DNA of 64,000 nucleotides from Hyphomicrobiales bacterium (GTDB taxonomy: Bacteria; Pseudomonadota; Alphaproteobacteria; Rhizobiales; Rhizobiaceae): assembly GCA_900468805.1 (NCBI GenBank), contig UEIF01000039.1, forward strand, positions 62,001-126,000, given 5' to 3'. Position numbers and translations under genes: made by a program. A model generated the notes under the pieces. That model was not told the origin of the DNA. It made no database searches and saw only the letters and a program-made list of their open reading frames with translations. Shown piece after piece: positions 61,886 to 64,000 of the stretch; position 1 is the first letter of the stretch, and the number at the start of each line of letters is the position of its first letter.

Positions 61886-63304
61886 ATGCATTTCGATCCA
61901 AAGCCAGGCCATTCCGTCATCATTATCGGCGGCGGCTTCGCCGGCGCGTTGACGGCGCTCAAACTGCTTGACCGGACGACGGTGGGGCTGTCGATCACCA
62001 TCATCGAGCCACGTACTGAGCTCGGTCGCGGCGTTGCCTATAGCACCAGCGACCCGGCCCATCTCGTCAACGGACCGGCCGAGATCTTCTCGCTCTATCC
62101 CGAGGATATGGGTCATCTGGCCCGTTGGCTTGCCGAAAACGGCCCCGCCAACGGCTGGCAGCCGCCCGCAGACGTTGCCGCAAGCAGCCCGCCGCGCCAT
62201 CTTTACGGGACCTATGTGCGCGACGAACTGAAGCGCGCGGTTGCACAGGCACGCTCCGGATCGAGCCTGCAGCATGTCCGCTCGTCGGCAGCACATCTGT
62301 CATCATCGCCACACCGGGTCCGTGTAGCGACCACGGGCGGCACTGTCTTGGAAGCGGACGAAGCCGTACTGGCACTCGGGGTATTCCAGCCCGATCTGCG
62401 CCCTGCCGAGGCGGCTGTGGCGGGACATCCGCGCTTTGCCGAAAATCCCTGGAACGTGGCAGCGCTCGACCGGTTGAGCGACAGTTCGAATATCCTCATC
62501 ATCGGTGCCAGTCTCTCGATGGTCGATGCGATCGCGAGCATGGAGGCGAGGGGGTTTCGTGGACGCTACCGGGTGATTTCGCGGCGGGGCCAGTTTGTCG
62601 AGGGTCGCAGGAATGCCGAGCCGGCCCGTGACTTTCTCGCTGAGGGACCGCTTCCTTCGACGGCACGCGGCCTGCTTACGCGCGTCAAGGCGGAACGGCG
62701 CCAGCTTGCCGCCGCCGGTGGGGACTGGCAGGGGCTGCCGCTTGCCATTCGCCCCCACATCCTGCCGCTCTGGCAGAATGCCAACGATCGGGAAAGACTG
62801 CGCTTTGCCCGTCATCTGAGGGCCTTCTGGGACGTGACGGCACATCGATCCGCGCCGGAAAGCCACCGTAGCGTCGAAGAAGCTCGATCACAGGGGCGGC
62901 TCATCCATGGGACGGCCCGCCTGCTGGCGCTGAGGCCTGATGAAAACGGTATTGCAGCAACCCTGAAGACCGCGGCAGGCCTCGAGGAGACTGTGTTCGG
63001 CGGTGTGATCGATTGCCGCGGACATCAGCTGCACGACTGGCGGCAAATTGCTGATCCGTTCGTTCGCCAGCTTCTTTCAAGCGGCGAGGTGCGCCCGCAT
63101 TCGACCGGTTTCGGCATCGATGCCACTCCCGAAGGCGACCTCATCAATGAGGAGGGGCGCATTCATCGCAACTTGAGCGCCATCGGCCATCCGCTGCGCG
63201 GCGTGGCCTGGGAATCGAGCTCGATCACCGAACAGCGCACGCAGGGGATCGCGCTCGCCGACCGCATCCTGGCGAAATTCACGCCGGCCCGCGCCGCCTC
63301 TTGA
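61886..63304 (+). CDS. FAD/NAD(P)-binding oxidoreductase
   Basis: A protein of 472 residues. The dinucleotide loop is VIIIGGGFAGALTALKLLD. It has FAD-type features GRGVAYSTSDPAHLVNGPAE, a second Rossmann loop ILIIGASLSMVDAIASMEA and GVIDCRGHQLHDWRQIADPF near the end. It resembles the NAD-binding-9 (HcaD/YdhS-like) flavoprotein family of unproven function. GGGAGGGAGG precedes ATG 61886. It is the last gene before a perfect hairpin. It may deliver electrons or oxidise an intermediate in the sulfur pathway. Confidence 0.85.
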   Translation: MHFDPKPGHSVIIIGGGFAGALTALKLLDRTTVGLSITIIEPRTELGRGVAYSTSDPAHLVNGPAEIFSLYPEDMGHLARWLAENGPANGWQPPADVAASSPPRHLYGTYVRDELKRAVAQARSGSSLQHVRSSAAHLSSSPHRVRVATTGGTVLEADEAVLALGVFQPDLRPAEAAVAGHPRFAENPWNVAALDRLSDSSNILIIGASLSMVDAIASMEARGFRGRYRVISRRGQFVEGRRNAEPARDFLAEGPLPSTARGLLTRVKAERRQLAAAGGDWQGLPLAIRPHILPLWQNANDRERLRFARHLRAFWDVTAHRSAPESHRSVEEARSQGRLIHGTARLLALRPDENGIAATLKTAAGLEETVFGGVIDCRGHQLHDWRQIADPFVRQLLSSGEVRPHSTGFGIDATPEGDLINEEGRIHRNLSAIGHPLRGVAWESSSITEQRTQGIALADRILAKFTPARAAS

Positions 63305-63331
63305 GCGGCCATTCGTGCGATAGACCGGAAA

Positions 63332-63367
63332 GGATCAGGGGCGCATCTGATGATGCGCCCCTGATCC
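63332..63367. terminator. Perfect 16-bp hairpin between convergent genes
   Basis: GGATCAGGGGCGCATC / GATGCGCCCCTGATCC with loop TGAT, between the FAD protein stop (63304) and the binding-protein stop (63397). It could act for both directions. Confidence 0.75.
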
Positions 63368-63396
63368 GTGAAGGCTGGTCGTGACCCCCGGAACCG

Positions 63397-64000
63397 TCAG
63401 CCTTCGCCGTCCTTGATATAGACCTCGGCGAAATTGGCCTGGACCCCTTCGGCCCCGATCGTGTGGTTCTTCACCCGCTTGTTGAAGACCGTGACATTTT
63501 CCAGCGCGATCAGGTTCACCACTGGAACCTCGTCGGCGATGATCTTCTGGAAATCGTTGAATTCTTGTCTTCGTTTCTGCTCGTTGATTTCGACCGATGC
63601 CGCCTCCAGCAGCCGGTCGACCTCCGGATTGGCGTAATGGGCCGCATTGGAAAAGGGCAGGCCGAGCTTGAAGTTCTTCGACCAGTAGATGCGCTGGACG
63701 CCGAGCGTCGGATCGAACTGGTTGCCGAGATATTCGGCTGTCACGTCGAAGACGCGTTCGGTATAGACCTTCTGGATATAGGTCGAGAAATCGTATGAAT
63801 CGATCGTCGCGGCAATCCCGATGCGGGTGAGGTTCTGCTTCAGATATTCGATGACCCGCTTGAAGCCTTCATTGTAGGAATTGTGGGTAAGCCTGAGGGC
63901 AAAGCGGGTGCCGTCAGGGCCGCGCTTGTAGCCGGCCTCGTCGAGAAGCTGTTCGGCTGCCTTGAGGTCGTAGGCATAGGGCTTGATCGACGCGTCGTGG
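63397..64000 (-). CDS. ABC binding protein (family 5), 5' end outside window
   Basis: The C-terminal about 200 residues of a solute-binding protein. AAEQLLDEAGYKRGPDGTRF, FKRVIEYLKQNLTRIGIAAT, FDPTLGVQRIYWSKNFKLGL and AAHYANPEVDRLLEAASVEI align with the proteins at 48482 and 53583. The signal peptide and first half are beyond the right edge. It is the third member of this receptor group in the window, convergent with the sulfur operon. Confidence 0.9.
   Translation of the reverse strand, partial: HDASIKPYAYDLKAAEQLLDEAGYKRGPDGTRFALRLTHNSYNEGFKRVIEYLKQNLTRIGIAATIDSYDFSTYIQKVYTERVFDVTAEYLGNQFDPTLGVQRIYWSKNFKLGLPFSNAAHYANPEVDRLLEAASVEINEQKRRQEFNDFQKIIADEVPVVNLIALENVTVFNKRVKNHTIGAEGVQANFAEVYIKDGEG

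Overview
The window looks like part of a Rhizobiales genome (Rhizobium/Agrobacterium/Sinorhizobium-like), probably an accessory stretch of chromosome, chromid or megaplasmid. The reasons are high GC with strong GC3 in the long genes, alphaproteobacterial families (DUF1476 F1-ATPase zeta type, DUF1488, a DUF982 remnant, an HWE histidine kinase remnant), and many stacked ABC operons. I saw no rRNA, tRNA, replication gene, transposase or CRISPR array, so species and replicon cannot be fixed from the sequence.

Layout. 1-11.2 kb is a stress/envelope region with heavy gene decay: a chimeric formylglycine-generating-enzyme-like ORF cut by the window edge, a CopG regulator and PHB-depolymerase-type esterase, a frameshifted receiver protein beside a GAF histidine kinase, a run of small stress proteins (YciE/DUF892, glycine-zipper stress protein, PepSY-like exported protein), a frameshifted HWE kinase and several microproteins. 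11.7-16.3 kb is a tight mannose-related operon: phosphomannose isomerase, a glycosyltransferase with a C-terminal helical domain, and a GH130 mannoside enzyme. 16.4-19.4 kb holds the ruins of a YhaO/YhaN (SbcD/SbcC-like) pair, a glycine-rich secreted protein and a DUF982 remnant. 19.4-23.5 kb is an overlapping pair of penicillin-binding proteins. 24-26.4 kb has an AraC regulator, a PEBP protein and a methyltransferase. 26.8-35 kb has a SorC regulator divergent from a HAD phosphatase, then a complete dipeptide-type ABC transporter ending in a glycerophosphodiester phosphodiesterase. 35-36.7 kb is a cluster of gene fragments.

The second half (38-64 kb) is dominated by organosulfur genes. It contains a rhodanese, ssuACB followed by a DszC/SfnB-type flavoprotein, a DszA/NtaA-type monooxygenase and an NADPH-FMN reductase. 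After these come a ChaC-type glutathione-degrading protein, an amidohydrolase and an orphan substrate-binding protein. Next is a divergent pair of operons. The minus-strand operon encodes a binding protein, an SfnG/DszA-like monooxygenase, a DszB-like desulfinase and a DszC-like flavoprotein. The plus-strand operon encodes DppBCDF-like transporter parts, an aldo/keto reductase, a second SfnB-type flavoprotein and an FAD/NAD(P)-binding protein. A third related binding protein runs off the right end.

The most interesting feature is the minus-strand operon at 50.1-55.2 kb. Its gene order matches dszA-dszB-dszC of the Rhodococcus 4S desulfurization pathway, and its DszB-like member keeps the Cys, His, Arg and Gly positions of the desulfinase active site while lacking a signal peptide. 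With three related binding proteins around a single permease/ATPase set, it suggests a dedicated uptake-and-desulfurization system for an unknown organosulfur compound. A related AT-rich dyad element recurs upstream of several of these operons and may be a shared sulfur-control operator.
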